This document shows positions 35,785 through 44,188 of a stretch of 64,000 bases of DNA, in pieces (the stretch's first letter is position 1; each line of letters begins with the position of its first letter). The stretch is from assembly GCA_017551865.1 (NCBI GenBank), contig JAFZKB010000014.1, positions 91,787 to 155,786 of the forward strand. The letters run 5' to 3'. The notes beneath the pieces were generated by a model. The model searched no databases. It was not told the DNA's origin and worked only from the letters and a program-made list of their open reading frames with translations. Source of the stretch: Clostridiales bacterium. Lineage in GTDB: Bacteria; Bacillota; Clostridia; Saccharofermentanales; Saccharofermentanaceae. Position numbers and translations under genes: made by a program.

Positions 35785-37356
35785 TTACTGGATATCTTTC
35801 CGGTTAAAGGCATCGAATGCGATCAGAAGGATAATGAATACAAGGATCGCCAGATAAGTGATAGAGAAAGACAGGGGCAGGGTATTTCCCTGCGCAATAC
35901 CAAAGAAACCGGCATTTTCAGAGTCAAGATATCCGCTGAACGAGAAATACGGGAAGATCTTGGATACCAGATCCATATTCGAGAACGGAAGGAAATCGAT
36001 CCATCTGTGATGACCGAATACCATCTCAAAATAGGACGTAAAACTGGAAGTCAGGACGAGTCCCGTAGAGACGCCTACGGCAATACCTGTATTTTTGGTA
36101 AGACATGAGATCATGAATGCGAGAAGCAGATATACGAAAAGCGAGATGTTATCCACCAGGAAGTAAAGGAGCGAGAACAGGAAGTGCGGGATCGTCTTGA
36201 TCGCGCCGTCACTGACGAAATAATACGGCGGAAGGGAAGACGCTCCAAAACTCATCATCGTAGATAGTGTGGTGAGCGCAGTAATAAGAAGACTGCCGAG
36301 GATAAGCCACGTGAAAAGCGAAAGCAGCTTCGCCGTAAAAATCTTCCAGCGCTTGACCGGAGCGATGATCAGTGACTTGATAGATCCGGTCGCCATTTCC
36401 TGGGAGATGCTCGATCCTGCGATGATAATGAGCAGGATCACCAGAAGGAAACGGCCCGCTTTCTGCGCGAACTGCTTTGACTGAGCTGCGGCCTGATCTC
36501 TGCTGTTGATCAGACATGTATTATCGATCTGGTAGTTGAGGATCATTAGAGAGTTTTCGATCTGCGTCCTTCTATTTGCAGTCAGAGGGATATAGACGCC
36601 TTCGACATATTCGGCTCCGATCTCAAGATAATGCTGATATTCTCTGGCATCATAGATCGCATCAATGATTTGTTCGGCCTCCAGGATAGAAAGCTCGCCC
36701 TTCGGGTCGAGAGATGCGATCTTGCGGATAATAGAAGGGTCCATATACGTGTCCTCCTTCTTGGTTTCCAGGTAAGAGATGAAAGCGCTGAAGTCATGCT
36801 CGAAAAAGGCTTTTTTCGCCAGGTCGAGATTCTCTGTAGCCTCTACATATGACATATACCATGCGTTGTCTCTCGCAGAGAAAAATGCCCTGTTCAAATA
36901 ACACAATTCCAGATATGCGTTTTGATACTCGACAAAAGCATACTTAGCAAGGAAGGTGCCGTTGATCGGGTAGCGGTCAAAATTATAGTTTGCCAGGATC
37001 GCGTTATAGCAGGCCAGATGGGCATAATTATTGATCGATCCGTCTTCTTCATAGAGATTGAGTTTCGTTGCGAAGATCTCTTCGACCTTATCTCCGACCG
37101 TAAAACGGAGCGTCTGGTGTTCGACGTAAATGTCGGGATCGCCGATGGCGTTCTTTACGGAATCCCTCTCTTTGGTGATCCTCGTCTTGTCGATTGGTTC
37201 AGACATTTCATATGAGGCACTTTCCAGAAACAGGTTCTTCACGAGTGCCGGGATCGCGATGGAGGAGATTACGATCAGGATGATCAGGATCCAGGCAGAC
37301 ATCTTTCTGGAGAGTTTGATCATTTCGTTTGTATAAAGGGCGGCGATCTTATTCAA
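35785..37356 (-). CDS. ABC-2 type transporter permease
   Basis: A protein of about 523 residues. One N-terminal span is followed by a large extracytoplasmic domain (about residues 50-285) and then five or six spans, the layout of ABC-2 permeases such as those of bacteriocin-immunity or export systems. The start is taken as TTG at 37356, 8 bases after GGAGGAGG and overlapping the ATPase stop; the open frame to 37509 runs inside the ATPase gene and is not used. It forms an exporter with the ATPase encoded just before it. Substrate unknown. Confidence 0.85.
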   Translation of the reverse strand: MNKIAALYTNEMIKLSRKMSAWILIILIVISSIAIPALVKNLFLESASYEMSEPIDKTRITKERDSVKNAIGDPDIYVEHQTLRFTVGDKVEEIFATKLNLYEEDGSINNYAHLACYNAILANYNFDRYPINGTFLAKYAFVEYQNAYLELCYLNRAFFSARDNAWYMSYVEATENLDLAKKAFFEHDFSAFISYLETKKEDTYMDPSIIRKIASLDPKGELSILEAEQIIDAIYDAREYQHYLEIGAEYVEGVYIPLTANRRTQIENSLMILNYQIDNTCLINSRDQAAAQSKQFAQKAGRFLLVILLIIIAGSSISQEMATGSIKSLIIAPVKRWKIFTAKLLSLFTWLILGSLLITALTTLSTMMSFGASSLPPYYFVSDGAIKTIPHFLFSLLYFLVDNISLFVYLLLAFMISCLTKNTGIAVGVSTGLVLTSSFTSYFEMVFGHHRWIDFLPFSNMDLVSKIFPYFSFSGYLDSENAGFFGIAQGNTLPLSFSITYLAILVFIILLIAFDAFNRKDIQ

Positions 37357-38290
37357 TGCGGATACCTCCTCCCGTGATCTCCAGGAAGGCTTCTTCCAAA
37401 GAGGATTCAACTTTCTGGACACCGAGGATATCCGATCCGGAGGAAACAAGAGTACGAACACATTCGTTGATCTGGTCTTCCTCGATCTCGATATCGAGAG
37501 TATCGTCATTTACATTGGAGATCCGGTTATTGTATTTCTCGGAAAGGATCTCTTTGGCTTTGACAGGATTTGATGTTTTGATCCGGTAGATGGAAGAACT
37601 CTGTGCCTTATGCATCAGTTCATCGATCGTACAGATCTGAAGAAGTTTGCCGTGATTGATGATGCCGATACGGTCACACATCAGCTGCATTTCGGAAAGA
37701 AGATGGCTGGAGACCATGACGGCAATACCTTCTTCATGGGCCAGCTGCTTTAAAATGTCGCGGAGCTGATGAATGCCGGCAGGGTCGAGTCCATTTGTAG
37801 GTTCGTCCAGGATCAGTACCTTCGGACGGTGAAGGAGGGCCTGTGCCAGACCGATCCTCTGCTTCATGCCGAGAGAGTACTTTTTAATGGCATCATTGGC
37901 ACGTTCTGAAAGACCGACGAGCTCAATGACTTCGTCGATCCTCTCTTTAGTGACGCCATTATGAAGTCTGGCGTACATCTGAAGATTGAGTCTTGCGGAA
38001 AGAGATTCATACATTTCCGGGTTTTCCACGATGCCTCCAATGGAGGCCATGGCCGATTCGTAATGCGTCTGCCGGTTATATCCGTTGATGATGATCGTGC
38101 CTTCGTCAGGCCGGACAAAGCCCATGACCATTTTAATGATCGTTGTTTTTCCTGCACCGTTTGGACCGAGAAATCCAAATACCTCGCCGGGAAACAGATC
38201 AAAAGAGACCTTGTCTACGGCAGTTTTCTTACCGAAGGTCTTGGTAACATTTTGTATCTGCAGTGCCGGTGCTTTTTCTTCAGAAGGCAT
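37349..38290 (-). CDS. ABC transporter ATP-binding protein
   Basis: A 313-residue ATPase with Walker A GPNGAGKTT, signature YSLGMKQR, Walker B VLILDEP and a switch His in VSSHLL. A C-terminal extension of about 80 residues is typical of BcrA/CcmA-type exporters. It starts at 38290 behind AAAAGGAG; an earlier in-frame ATG (38320) overlaps the upstream gene. Translationally coupled to the permease. Confidence 0.94.
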   Translation of the reverse strand: MPSEEKAPALQIQNVTKTFGKKTAVDKVSFDLFPGEVFGFLGPNGAGKTTIIKMVMGFVRPDEGTIIINGYNRQTHYESAMASIGGIVENPEMYESLSARLNLQMYARLHNGVTKERIDEVIELVGLSERANDAIKKYSLGMKQRIGLAQALLHRPKVLILDEPTNGLDPAGIHQLRDILKQLAHEEGIAVMVSSHLLSEMQLMCDRIGIINHGKLLQICTIDELMHKAQSSSIYRIKTSNPVKAKEILSEKYNNRISNVNDDTLDIEIEEDQINECVRTLVSSGSDILGVQKVESSLEEAFLEITGGGIRIE

Positions 38291-38316
38291 ATCTTTACTC
38301 CTTTTCAGGGCTCTCA

Positions 38317-38892
38317 TCAATAATAACTTAATTCATTCAGATCTGAATTATCAATCAGCAGTTTCCACTCACCATCCTGCTTTAAGAAGGAGAGTGTATC
38401 GGATGAAGTATAGCTGAAAGTCGACTGTCTTCCGGCCATATCAACATATTCGAAAGTGTTTTCGACAGTCACGTAGATACTTGCCGAATCGTGATATACC
38501 TCTTCGATCGTGATGGAAGTAGGGACTCTGGTACAGGTGATCGGAAGTCGTTCGGCCCGATAAAACGAAATATAGAACTGGCATGCTAAAGAGACCTGCT
38601 CGCTTCTTACTGCCTCGTTGTCGCAGAAATAGTGATTCAGCGGCTCGGCCTGAGTCGAAAGAAGCGTGGGAAGATCCTGAACTAATGACGCTTCATCTCT
38701 CCAGAAATCCAGATCTTCCGGACACTGGTACAGAATATAGGAATCCCGGATATACTGCTCGCTGATCTTCGTAAGAGTCTTTCTATCTTTATTCGTATTT
38801 TTTGCGTCGACTATAAGGTAAACAAACACAGCCAATAACACGATCACAAGTAGTATTGCGCCGCGGTTGACCTGCCTGAGCCATTTTTTCAT
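38317..38892 (-). CDS. Hypothetical membrane-anchored protein of the ABC operon
   Basis: A 191-residue protein with one N-terminal span (about residues 11-28) and an extracytoplasmic domain. The last 70 residues (SITIEEVYHDSASIYVTVENTFEY...GEWKLLIDNSDL) look like an NTF2-like fold of the kind found in DUF4878-type proteins. It overlaps the ATPase frame region and is first in the three-gene operon, so it probably assists or is cargo for the exporter (inference). GGAGG precedes the ATG. Confidence 0.75.
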   Translation of the reverse strand: MKKWLRQVNRGAILLVIVLLAVFVYLIVDAKNTNKDRKTLTKISEQYIRDSYILYQCPEDLDFWRDEASLVQDLPTLLSTQAEPLNHYFCDNEAVRSEQVSLACQFYISFYRAERLPITCTRVPTSITIEEVYHDSASIYVTVENTFEYVDMAGRQSTFSYTSSDTLSFLKQDGEWKLLIDNSDLNELSYY

Positions 38893-39188
38893 CTATGTGC
38901 CTCCGATGAATTGTTAGGTATATTTTATCACAAGGAATCCCTATCGCTGTGACATTCTTGTCATGGAAAAAATATGACAAAAGTGTAAACATTTCAAGGG
39001 CTGAAGATGGTTTTTTCATGCGGGAAGATGATCCCTTTCTTCTGTCCGAATTGAAATGCAAAAACAGCAAATGCCCATATGGCAGGGATTTCCGTAATCA
39101 ATGCGTAATGTACTGTAATCCAAACGTAACGTTTTGTGCAAAGTGTATAAATCGCTCGAAGATTTCGCTCATTTTGTGGTGTGAAATG

Positions 39189-39216
39189 TTGACAACTTTA
39201 TATTCCATGATATACT
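39189..39216 (+). promoter_or_regulatory. Consensus promoter of the large structured RNA
   Basis: TTGACA at 39189-39194, a 16-base spacer, and TATACT at 39211-39216. Start of transcription is expected at about 39222-39224. The -35/-10 pair is nearly the same as at the tRNA promoter (48754-48782), suggesting strong constitutive expression. The gene-free stretch 38893-39188 upstream holds the divergent ABC-operon leader and nothing else convincing. Confidence 0.85.
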
Positions 39217-39221
39217 GAAAC

Positions 39222-39835
39222 TAGCTCCAGGGAATACGGGTTCACACCAAGTCCTAGACGGAGAGCCGCCACTTGTGAATGCACAAGGCGAGGTTGAGAA
39301 AAACAGAAAGACCAGAAAGTGGTCAGGAAACGAAGATGGAAGCCGCGGGATCGGATCCAGTGAGGTCGGAGAAGCGGGGGAGATCGGAACCGTTAGAGCC
39401 ATAGCACGATATGAGTGGAGAGCGAACAGCGATTGACGGTACGCGATGGCGGACACAAGTCGCAGGTCAGGTAGATGACCATGGCTTACGGGCCACTTAA
39501 AATGAAGACGACGGGTCTTAACTGAGTAGGTTGAGAGTACCGGTTCGAAAGAGGGTATACGGCACGGGGTCGTTACCGGGGAGTAGGATCGGAGATCTGA
39601 CGGAAAAGAGGCCGCGGGTTACGGAATCGTTTTAAGATCGGACTGGTTGGAAAGGTAGCTTGAGTGATCGGGCTTCTGAGTAATTCCAAGAAGAGGGTGA
39701 TCGGCAGGATTGCAGAGGTTCGCAGTTAATAAAGGGCGACCGGTGGAATTGGATGGAAGGTTGGTTCGCTGGAGCTATTATTTGTCCTCATTATTTATGA
39801 TCTTGCGGAGAGCCGGAAACGGGTCTCCGTTTTTT
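39222..39835 (+). ncRNA. Large structured noncoding RNA, about 610 nt, class unassigned
   Basis: A purine-rich segment with no credible reading frame or ribosome binding site, transcribed from a consensus promoter to a strong terminator. TAGCTCCAG (39222-39230) pairs perfectly with CTGGAGCTA (39769-39777), closing the whole molecule. Internal stems include CTTGTG/CACAAG with a 4-base loop (39273-39288), GACCA/TGGTC (39310-39324), GGTCA/TGACC (39465-39480) and CTTCT/AGAAG (39674-39694). The size and closed multi-helix layout are like OLE or ROOL RNAs, but I cannot recall enough of their consensus to assign it. The RNase P conserved core (GAGGAAAGTCC region), tmRNA ends and a group II intron domain V are not seen. 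No OLE-associated protein gene lies beside it. Convergent with hpt. Confidence 0.82.
39806..39835 (+). terminator. Terminator of the large RNA
   Basis: CGGAGA-G-CCG-GAAA-CGG-G-TCTCCG forms a strong GNRA-looped hairpin followed by TTTTTT. The T-run includes the last bases of the convergent hpt stop codon. Confidence 0.92.
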
Positions 39836-40361
39836 AATGTTCCATTTCCGCGATAAAAGGAAGATTTCTGCCGTATTCGTTGGCATCCATGCCATATCCG
39901 AGAAGCCAGGAACGATCGACTTCAAAGCCGTAATACTTGACGGGCAGATCGATCAGCTGTCTTTCGGGATTGTATAAAAGTGTGCATACTTCGATCGAAA
40001 GAGGTTTTCGGGCCTCAAGCGTCTGAAGAAGATACGCGGTGGTAAGTCCTGTACGGATGATGTCTTCTACGACGATGACGTGCTTTCCGGTAATATTGAC
40101 ATCCACATCTTTCGTGATCCGGACGATGCCGGTACTGCTGGTCATATCCGGGATGCTGCCGATGGCGATCATGTCAAGCTGAAGAGGAAGATCTATGGCA
40201 CGAGCCAGGTCAGTAAAGAAGAAAAGGGAACCCTTGAGAACGCCGAGGATCACGAGCTCCTGATCCTTATAGTCGGAGGTGATCTGCTTTCCGAGTTCAC
40301 GTATCCTCTCATTTAACTGTTCTTCTGTATATATAATCTTTTTGTAGCGGACCTCATCCAT
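39834..40361 (-). CDS. hpt: Hypoxanthine phosphoribosyltransferase family protein with altered PRPP loop
   Basis: A 175-residue HPRT-type protein. Family landmarks are the flexible 'GVLKGSLFFFTDL', the PRPP-binding stretch VIVVEDIIRTGLT (residues 95-107) and the C-terminal 'GYGMDANEYGRNLPFI'. In HPRTs the PRPP loop reads E-D-I-I-D-T/S-G, and the second Asp (Asp137 in human HPRT) is the proposed general base. Here that position, residue 103, is Arg (codon CGT). Glu99 and Asp100 are kept. The enzyme would salvage hypoxanthine or guanine with PRPP, but activity or base preference may be changed. It lies 28 bases downstream of the kinase/nuclease-like fusion and is likely its operon partner. Confidence 0.88.
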   Translation of the reverse strand: MDEVRYKKIIYTEEQLNERIRELGKQITSDYKDQELVILGVLKGSLFFFTDLARAIDLPLQLDMIAIGSIPDMTSSTGIVRITKDVDVNITGKHVIVVEDIIRTGLTTAYLLQTLEARKPLSIEVCTLLYNPERQLIDLPVKYYGFEVDRSWLLGYGMDANEYGRNLPFIAEMEH

Positions 40362-40389
40362 GGATGATCCCTCACTTTCTGCACATCAA

Positions 40390-41364
40390 TTACTCGCCAT
40401 CTCTATTTTCCGGATCTTTTGGCGGAACATCAGGAAAACTGAAAGCCTTTAACCGCTCGGCAAGTTCCAGGAAATCCTTCTTATACACGATCTTGATGGA
40501 GGTGCCGGGGTAAAGCTCTTTGACCTTCTTGAGTTTTCTGTTCTTTTTTGTCACGTATTTCTGGTTCATTGTCGTCAATTCCAGATACGTGTCGAATCTA
40601 GGAAGATAGAAGTCCGGACTGAAGGCCAGTGTGACATTTCCTTCGCTGTCCCATTCAACAGGGAAGGTCTTCGGTTCATATTTCCAGTCAATATGATACA
40701 TGTCGAGGATCTTGGCAAACTCCGCTTCCGACGGATTCTTAAAGACGGGAAGGGAGGTCTGGTGATTTACCGAACCTTCCTTTTTTGTCTCCGTCTTGAT
40801 GCGGACGCGAAGCTCGTGCTCGTGGAAAGTTGCAAGGATCGCGGCGACACATTCATCGACAGACATATAGTCAGTGTTCAGAATGAGATGGTAAAGACTG
40901 AAATCTGTCGAGTCTACGGAAAAGACATGGGAAACGAATCTCTTATGCTTTCTGTCCGTGGAGGCAAGAAGCTCGCGCGCAGCGCTTTCCGGCAGCTGGA
41001 ACTGCTTTTCAATGCGAGCCAGTCGCGTCTCATCTGAAGCGACGATACGCACATGGATGGCACTGTCATAGTCCGAGAAAAGAAGCTGGGAGCCAAAACC
41101 CATGAGAATAGCAGGGGTATTTTCTGCCATGGCGTGAAGTGATTCGGAAAGAACTTCCTTAAAGCTCTTTCCGTCCTTGTATTCAGAAAGATAGAACTTG
41201 GCGCTCTCGAGGAGGCGTGCCTGCTGGTCTTCCTGAAGGTCCGGGAAGAATTTGCCCATCAGAAGATCGCGCGTGATGAGTTCCCACCCGAGTTTGCTGC
41301 TCAGAGCGGAAGCGACTTCATCGCCGAGACTGCCCATTTGGCGCGATATTGTGATGATCGGCAT
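40390..41364 (-). CDS. Cytidylate kinase-like domain fused to a PD-(D/E)XK-like domain
   Basis: A 324-residue protein. Residues 1-190 resemble the cytidylate kinase-like family (Cmk2 type), beginning ITISRQMGSLGDEVA, a loop with no classical Walker lysine as in that family. Residues 207-305 resemble a nuclease fold: SEAEF, then SPDFYLP with Asp251, then YLELTTM with Glu262, then a Lys/Arg-rich helix. The motif lysine of PD-(D/E)XK is Thr264, so cleavage may be lost. I recall similar 'YLELT' domains beside hpt in other Gram-positive bacteria, but function is unknown. The start at 41364 has AAAGGAG upstream; the longer frame to 41484 overlaps the neighbouring gene. Confidence 0.75.
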   Translation of the reverse strand: MPIITISRQMGSLGDEVASALSSKLGWELITRDLLMGKFFPDLQEDQQARLLESAKFYLSEYKDGKSFKEVLSESLHAMAENTPAILMGFGSQLLFSDYDSAIHVRIVASDETRLARIEKQFQLPESAARELLASTDRKHKRFVSHVFSVDSTDFSLYHLILNTDYMSVDECVAAILATFHEHELRVRIKTETKKEGSVNHQTSLPVFKNPSEAEFAKILDMYHIDWKYEPKTFPVEWDSEGNVTLAFSPDFYLPRFDTYLELTTMNQKYVTKKNRKLKKVKELYPGTSIKIVYKKDFLELAERLKAFSFPDVPPKDPENRDGE

Positions 41365-41380
41365 AGAGACAAAGCTCCTT

Positions 41381-41761
41381 TCATTTCTTCCGGTGGGTAA
41401 GCTTACCGAAGGCGTTGACTTCGTAAGTGTTCGCAAAAGCGGGGTTGATCGCGGCGATCTCGTCATAAGTGGCGTGACCGTCATTTACATAGTTATATCC
41501 TACGATGGCATTGGTGCGGATCTTCTTCTGAAAATCCTTCTTCGCGATCTTGCTGCCGATGACATGTCCCATGAAGAAATAAAAGAAGATCGCAAGAATA
41601 ATGGAAAGGAATCCGAAAAGAATAAAAAGAGGACCTTTCCAGACGGCCAGGACGAAGAGGACAAAAGCGCCGAGACCGAGTACATATGCGATGAGATCCA
41701 TCAGGATCGCAAAGGCGGTCGCTTTATTCGAATACTCAAAAGAAGTAAAGATAAAAAACAT
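41381..41761 (-). CDS. Hypothetical membrane protein
   Basis: A 126-residue protein with two or three hydrophobic segments in the first 75 residues and a soluble C-terminus (KKDFQKKIRTNAIVGYNYVN...). GGAGG lies upstream of the ATG. Family not recognised. It ends 16 bases before the kinase fusion on the same strand, so it may lead that operon with hpt. Confidence 0.65.
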   Translation of the reverse strand: MFFIFTSFEYSNKATAFAILMDLIAYVLGLGAFVLFVLAVWKGPLFILFGFLSIILAIFFYFFMGHVIGSKIAKKDFQKKIRTNAIVGYNYVNDGHATYDEIAAINPAFANTYEVNAFGKLTHRKK

Positions 41762-41915
41762 ATGTCCGTTCCTCCATTGGCTACTGATTTCATTTTATCA
41801 CAACGGTATTTTTTCAAATGGAAAAAATAATAAAAAACATTGTAATGATTGCTTTAATGTGCGAAAATCATAAATGCAATTCGTCAGAATTATTTATAAG
41901 TAGGGAGTGTGTATT

Positions 41916-42353
41916 ATGGCTGTATATTATTATGGTGTGAGATCGTTTAAAAAAGTGTATGGTCCGAAAGGTGAACCGAAGGAGTGTTCCTACTGCCACA
42001 AGGTCTATCAGGAGACCTATGTAAAGTTCAATAAGTGGGGACACATCGACTATATCCCGCTGCTTCCGATGGGCGCGGATTACTATCATTTCTGTCCGGT
42101 ATGCTTCAGCGGCGACAAGTTCGACAAAAAGGGTAAGAAAGAAGCTAAGAAGATTGTGAAGGATCAGACCGCTCCGACCACGAATCTGGTTCCGAAGGGC
42201 ATCAATCACAAGGCACAGAAGACCTGGGATCTTGTTCTCGAAGATAAGAACTCCGGTGAAGTCCTTCCGGTTGCTTCCGGTATGAAGAAGAGCGATTACA
42301 AGGCTCTGAAGAAGAACCGCTTCTATAAGAAGATCAATGAAGTTGAGGAATAA
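41916..42353 (+). CDS. Zinc-ribbon-like small protein of unknown function
   Basis: A 145-residue protein. Two CxxC pairs (CSYC near residue 25 and CPVC near residue 66) with an aromatic stretch between them suggest a zinc ribbon. The C-terminal half is basic and Lys-rich. GTAGGGAG precedes the ATG at 41916. It abuts the serine hydrolase gene, 1 base apart, and probably shares its transcript. Confidence 0.7.
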   Translation: MAVYYYGVRSFKKVYGPKGEPKECSYCHKVYQETYVKFNKWGHIDYIPLLPMGADYYHFCPVCFSGDKFDKKGKKEAKKIVKDQTAPTTNLVPKGINHKAQKTWDLVLEDKNSGEVLPVASGMKKSDYKALKKNRFYKKINEVEE

Positions 42354-42354
42354 G

Positions 42355-43665
42355 ATGAAAATACATGTGAAAGCATTTCTCGCGGGGCTATTGGCATTGT
42401 CAATAGCTCTTGCTTGTGCTTGCGGGAAAAAAGAAGAAGAGACTACAAAAAAGAAATCGAAGAAAACGAACCGTACGACAACGGAAACGACACTTCCTGA
42501 GGAACCTACAGAGGAGCCTTCAGATGAGACTTCCGAAAGTACCACAGAGAGTGCGACAGAAAGTACTACTGAAAGCACGACTGAAAGTATGACGGAAACT
42601 CCGGAAAAGTCTTCTGCATCAGAAAGCTATGATGCTCCGTCTTCTTACTCGGTCTCCAGCGCAGATGACTATATGAAGTCCATCGATTTTGATGGCGTGG
42701 TTCTGGTCGCGGAAGGTGACCAGATCCTCTACTCATATGTAGCCGGACTTGCTGACCGCGGAAACGGCATCGCCAATGAGATGAATACTGTTTTTGAATT
42801 CGGTTCCATCACGAAACAGTTTACGGCGATAGCCATCATGCAGCTGGAAGAAGCGGGAAAACTCAGTACGGAAGATAAGCTTGACAAGTATCTTCCGGAG
42901 TATTCACATGCGGGAGAGGTTACGATCCACCAGCTGCTCAACATGACCTCTGGTATCCCGGATTATCTATATACCGGAGCCCTTGGCATTTCATTGGATT
43001 TTCAGGGCCTTTCGCTGTCGGATCTTTTATATCTGGAAGATACGCTTCGTAAAGTCGTGACCACTCCGGTCATCAAGTCGGAACTGGTAAACAGTATTTC
43101 CCTCCTGCCGCTGAACTTCGCGCCGGGCACTCAGTATGAGTATTCCAATACGAATTACTATTTCCTGGGTATGATCATCGAGAAATTGAGCGGAATGTCC
43201 TATGACGAGTATATTCGAAAGAATATCGTTGAGCCGCTTTCCCTGAAAGAGATTTATCCGGATATTGACCATCTGACTTCCTGCGGAAGAACAGACCTGG
43301 GCCTTGTGAAATACGATCTACCGTCTCAGGATCCGTCTATCAGTTTTGCCGCCGGCGTTATGACCGGAACCGCAAATGGCCTTTGGGACTGGGAAAAGTG
43401 CGTGATGGACGGTGCGCTTCTTTCTCCGGACAGCTGGAAAAAGATCCTCGACGGCGGGCAGTTCGGATATGGCTACGGCTGGAGTATCTCCAGCGGCTTT
43501 ATCGAGCATTCCGGCATGACCCTCGGATATAACACCTCTGTTCGTGTGGATGCGAAAACGAGAAGAGTCATTATCGTGCTTTCAAACATCCAGCCGCTGG
43601 CCGGAACACCGACGCGTCCGATGTCTACAGATATTGCAGACAGACTCTGGACACTTTATTCCTGA
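42355..43665 (+). CDS. Lipoprotein serine hydrolase of the beta-lactamase/DD-peptidase class C family
   Basis: A 436-residue protein. A signal ending in ALACAC is followed by a Lys-rich patch and a Ser/Thr/Glu linker with TTES repeats (about residues 37-90). The hydrolase domain has SITK (Ser-x-x-Lys nucleophile), YSN (Tyr-x-Asn) and HSG near the C-terminus. It acts outside the membrane as an esterase, beta-lactamase-like enzyme or D,D-peptidase; the exact substrate is not predictable. GAGGAA precedes the ATG. Confidence 0.88.
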   Translation: MKIHVKAFLAGLLALSIALACACGKKEEETTKKKSKKTNRTTTETTLPEEPTEEPSDETSESTTESATESTTESTTESMTETPEKSSASESYDAPSSYSVSSADDYMKSIDFDGVVLVAEGDQILYSYVAGLADRGNGIANEMNTVFEFGSITKQFTAIAIMQLEEAGKLSTEDKLDKYLPEYSHAGEVTIHQLLNMTSGIPDYLYTGALGISLDFQGLSLSDLLYLEDTLRKVVTTPVIKSELVNSISLLPLNFAPGTQYEYSNTNYYFLGMIIEKLSGMSYDEYIRKNIVEPLSLKEIYPDIDHLTSCGRTDLGLVKYDLPSQDPSISFAAGVMTGTANGLWDWEKCVMDGALLSPDSWKKILDGGQFGYGYGWSISSGFIEHSGMTLGYNTSVRVDAKTRRVIIVLSNIQPLAGTPTRPMSTDIADRLWTLYS

Positions 43666-43684
43666 TTCCTTTTGGAGAACGTAT

Positions 43685-44167
43685 ATGAAGAAAGAAAACA
43701 AGACAAATGCTATGCGAATCCTGGATAAGGAGAAGATCCCGTACGAGCCTTTCTACTACGACTGCGACGAGTTCATTGACGGCGTACACATTGCAGATAT
43801 GCTGGGCCAGCCGTACGAAAGCTCTTTTAAGACGCTCGTGATGCAGGGAAAATCGAAGAACTACTTCGTTTTCGTGATCCCGATCGCAGAAGAGGTCGAT
43901 ATGAAAAAAGCGGCCCGCGCTGTCGGGGAGAAGTCCCTTGAGATGGTGCATGTTAAAGACATCATGGCGGTCACGGGATATATCCGCGGAGGCGTTACCT
44001 CGATCGGCATGAAGAAAAAGTATCCGACCGTGATCGATGAAACGGCGCAGCTTTTCGATACGATCATTGTCAGCGGCGGTATGCTGGGGACACAGATCCA
44101 TCTTTCACCACTGGATCTTCAGAAAGTGGTACAGGGCCAGTTCGCCGATATCCTTCAGACAAACTGA
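43685..44167 (+). CDS. ybaK: Cys-tRNA(Pro)/Cys-tRNA(Cys) deacylase YbaK
   Basis: A 160-residue YbaK/EbsC family protein with the pattern 'NAMRILDKEKIPYE', 'SFKTLVMQGKSKNYFVFVIP', the catalytic-lysine motif 'GYIRGGVTSIGMKKKYPTVID' and 'GTQIHLSPLDLQKVV'. It hydrolyses mischarged Cys-tRNA(Pro). GGAG precedes the ATG at 43685; the frame upstream lies in the serine hydrolase gene and is not used. Confidence 0.92.
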   Translation: MKKENKTNAMRILDKEKIPYEPFYYDCDEFIDGVHIADMLGQPYESSFKTLVMQGKSKNYFVFVIPIAEEVDMKKAARAVGEKSLEMVHVKDIMAVTGYIRGGVTSIGMKKKYPTVIDETAQLFDTIIVSGGMLGTQIHLSPLDLQKVVQGQFADILQTN

Positions 44168-44188
44168 CCCCGTTAAATATCCTGGTTT

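Noticed and set aside
37357..37509. Upstream extension of the ABC permease
   Set aside because: It lies inside the ATPase gene in another frame. TTG at 37356 after GGAGGAGG is a better start.
39222..39835. Large RNA as RNase P RNA, tmRNA, 6S RNA or a group II intron
   Set aside because: The RNase P core sequence, tmRNA ends with tag frame, a 6S-like length and central bulge, and an intron domain V with reverse transcriptase were not found. A covariance search is still needed to be certain.
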